Of a DNA stretch of 5,514 nucleotides, positions 5,505 to 5,514 are shown piece by piece. This stretch comes from Verrucomicrobiota bacterium (GTDB lineage: Bacteria > Verrucomicrobiota > Kiritimatiellia > CAIQIC01 > Lenti-01), in the NCBI GenBank assembly GCA_003451935.1, contig DMJA01000279.1, forward strand, positions 1 to 5,514. Reading direction: 5' to 3'. The notes beneath the pieces were generated by a model. The model was not told the DNA's origin. It worked only from the letters and a program-made list of their open reading frames with translations, and made no database searches. The translations under genes and the position numbers were made by a program. Positions within the stretch are counted from its first letter, which is position 1. Every line of letters starts with the position of its first letter.

Positions 5505-5514
5505 AAAAAGGTCC
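5217..5514 (-). CDS. DUF1722 (YbgA-like) protein, C-terminal part (5' end outside window)
   Basis: Reading from the right edge, 98 codons remain open to TAA at 5219-5217. The frame continues upstream of the ATG at 5483 (FSQYETLLMKAL), so that ATG is internal. The sequence matches the DUF1722 pattern as I know it: NVLQHMMGYFKEQLS, then KKELLEILDHYSKGFLPLIVPLTL, and a YLNPHPLELQLRNHA end, against the family's NVLxHxxGYFK..PLIvPLTLLkHy..YLxPhPxELxLRN. The family is E. coli YbgA-like, often fused behind a DUF523 domain and sometimes next to a photolyase gene. Its biochemical function is not established to my knowledge. GC is about 47% by hand count (138 of 294 bases, 5221-5514), far below the neighbours, with A/T-ending codons frequent. 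That suggests acquisition from another genome or a chimeric assembly. The antisense + frame here is the spurious tail of the U32 frame. Confidence 0.88.
   Translation of the reverse strand, partial: DLFSQYETLLMKALKLKTTPKRNVNVLQHMMGYFKEQLSGDEKKELLEILDHYSKGFLPLIVPLTLIGHYVRKYDQPYLRDQIYLNPHPLELQLRNHA

Noticed and set aside
1..5514. Search for CRISPR arrays, tRNA or rRNA genes, transposases and attachment sites
   Set aside because: Nothing seen: the heptamer arrays have no spacers between units, no cloverleaf or IS ends were noticed, and nearly all sequence is explained by coding regions.

Overview
The window is a GC-rich bacterial segment (sampled 60-base rows in the first 5.1 kb run from about 65 to 80% GC). 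It carries the translation-factor gene cluster infB (3' part) - rbfA - truB - ribF, followed by a U32-family gene, all on the + strand. A fragment of a DUF1722 (YbgA-like) gene enters from the right edge on the - strand. The cluster itself is common to most bacteria and does not identify the organism. The two gene-poor spacers hold low-complexity heptamer arrays (TTGGATA/TTGAATA type and CCTTCAG type). From memory, spacers like these are frequent in the Verrucomicrobiota/Kiritimatiellota/Planctomycetota group, so a PVC-like bacterium is my best guess. This is an inference and has not been checked.

Layout: 1-1407 is translation initiation factor IF-2 from within its G domain to its C terminus. 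1437-1844 is ribosome-binding factor A. 1852-2580 is tRNA pseudouridine-55 synthase. 2581-2631 is a 51-bp spacer made of five 7-bp units plus a pure pyrimidine tract. 2632-3552 is the bifunctional riboflavin kinase/FAD synthetase. From 3549 a U32 peptidase-family gene starts on a GTG that overlaps the ribF stop, with a good ribosome binding site. Recognisable U32 sequence ends near 5160. The frame then runs through a second heptamer array (5177-5211) and across the antisense of the DUF1722 gene to a stop at 5504. The DUF1722 gene occupies 5217-5514 on the - strand and is clearly less GC-rich (about 47% by hand count).

Functionally, infB, rbfA and truB serve translation initiation, 30S maturation and tRNA modification. 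RibF makes FMN and FAD. The U32 gene resembles the RlhA/TrhP branch, whose E. coli members hydroxylate rRNA or tRNA, so it fits an RNA-modification and translation operon. No rpsO or pnp follows, although they often do in other bacteria.

The most unusual points are: the two spacers, which are both 35-bp, five-unit, period-7 arrays sharing a YTGRA core; a 30-bp near-perfect AT-rich palindrome embedded in frame in the U32 gene; the apparent loss of the native U32 3' end at the second array, next to a sharp composition change; and a RibF that lacks the usual RPT motif of its kinase domain. I see no complete new defence, mobile or metabolic system here.
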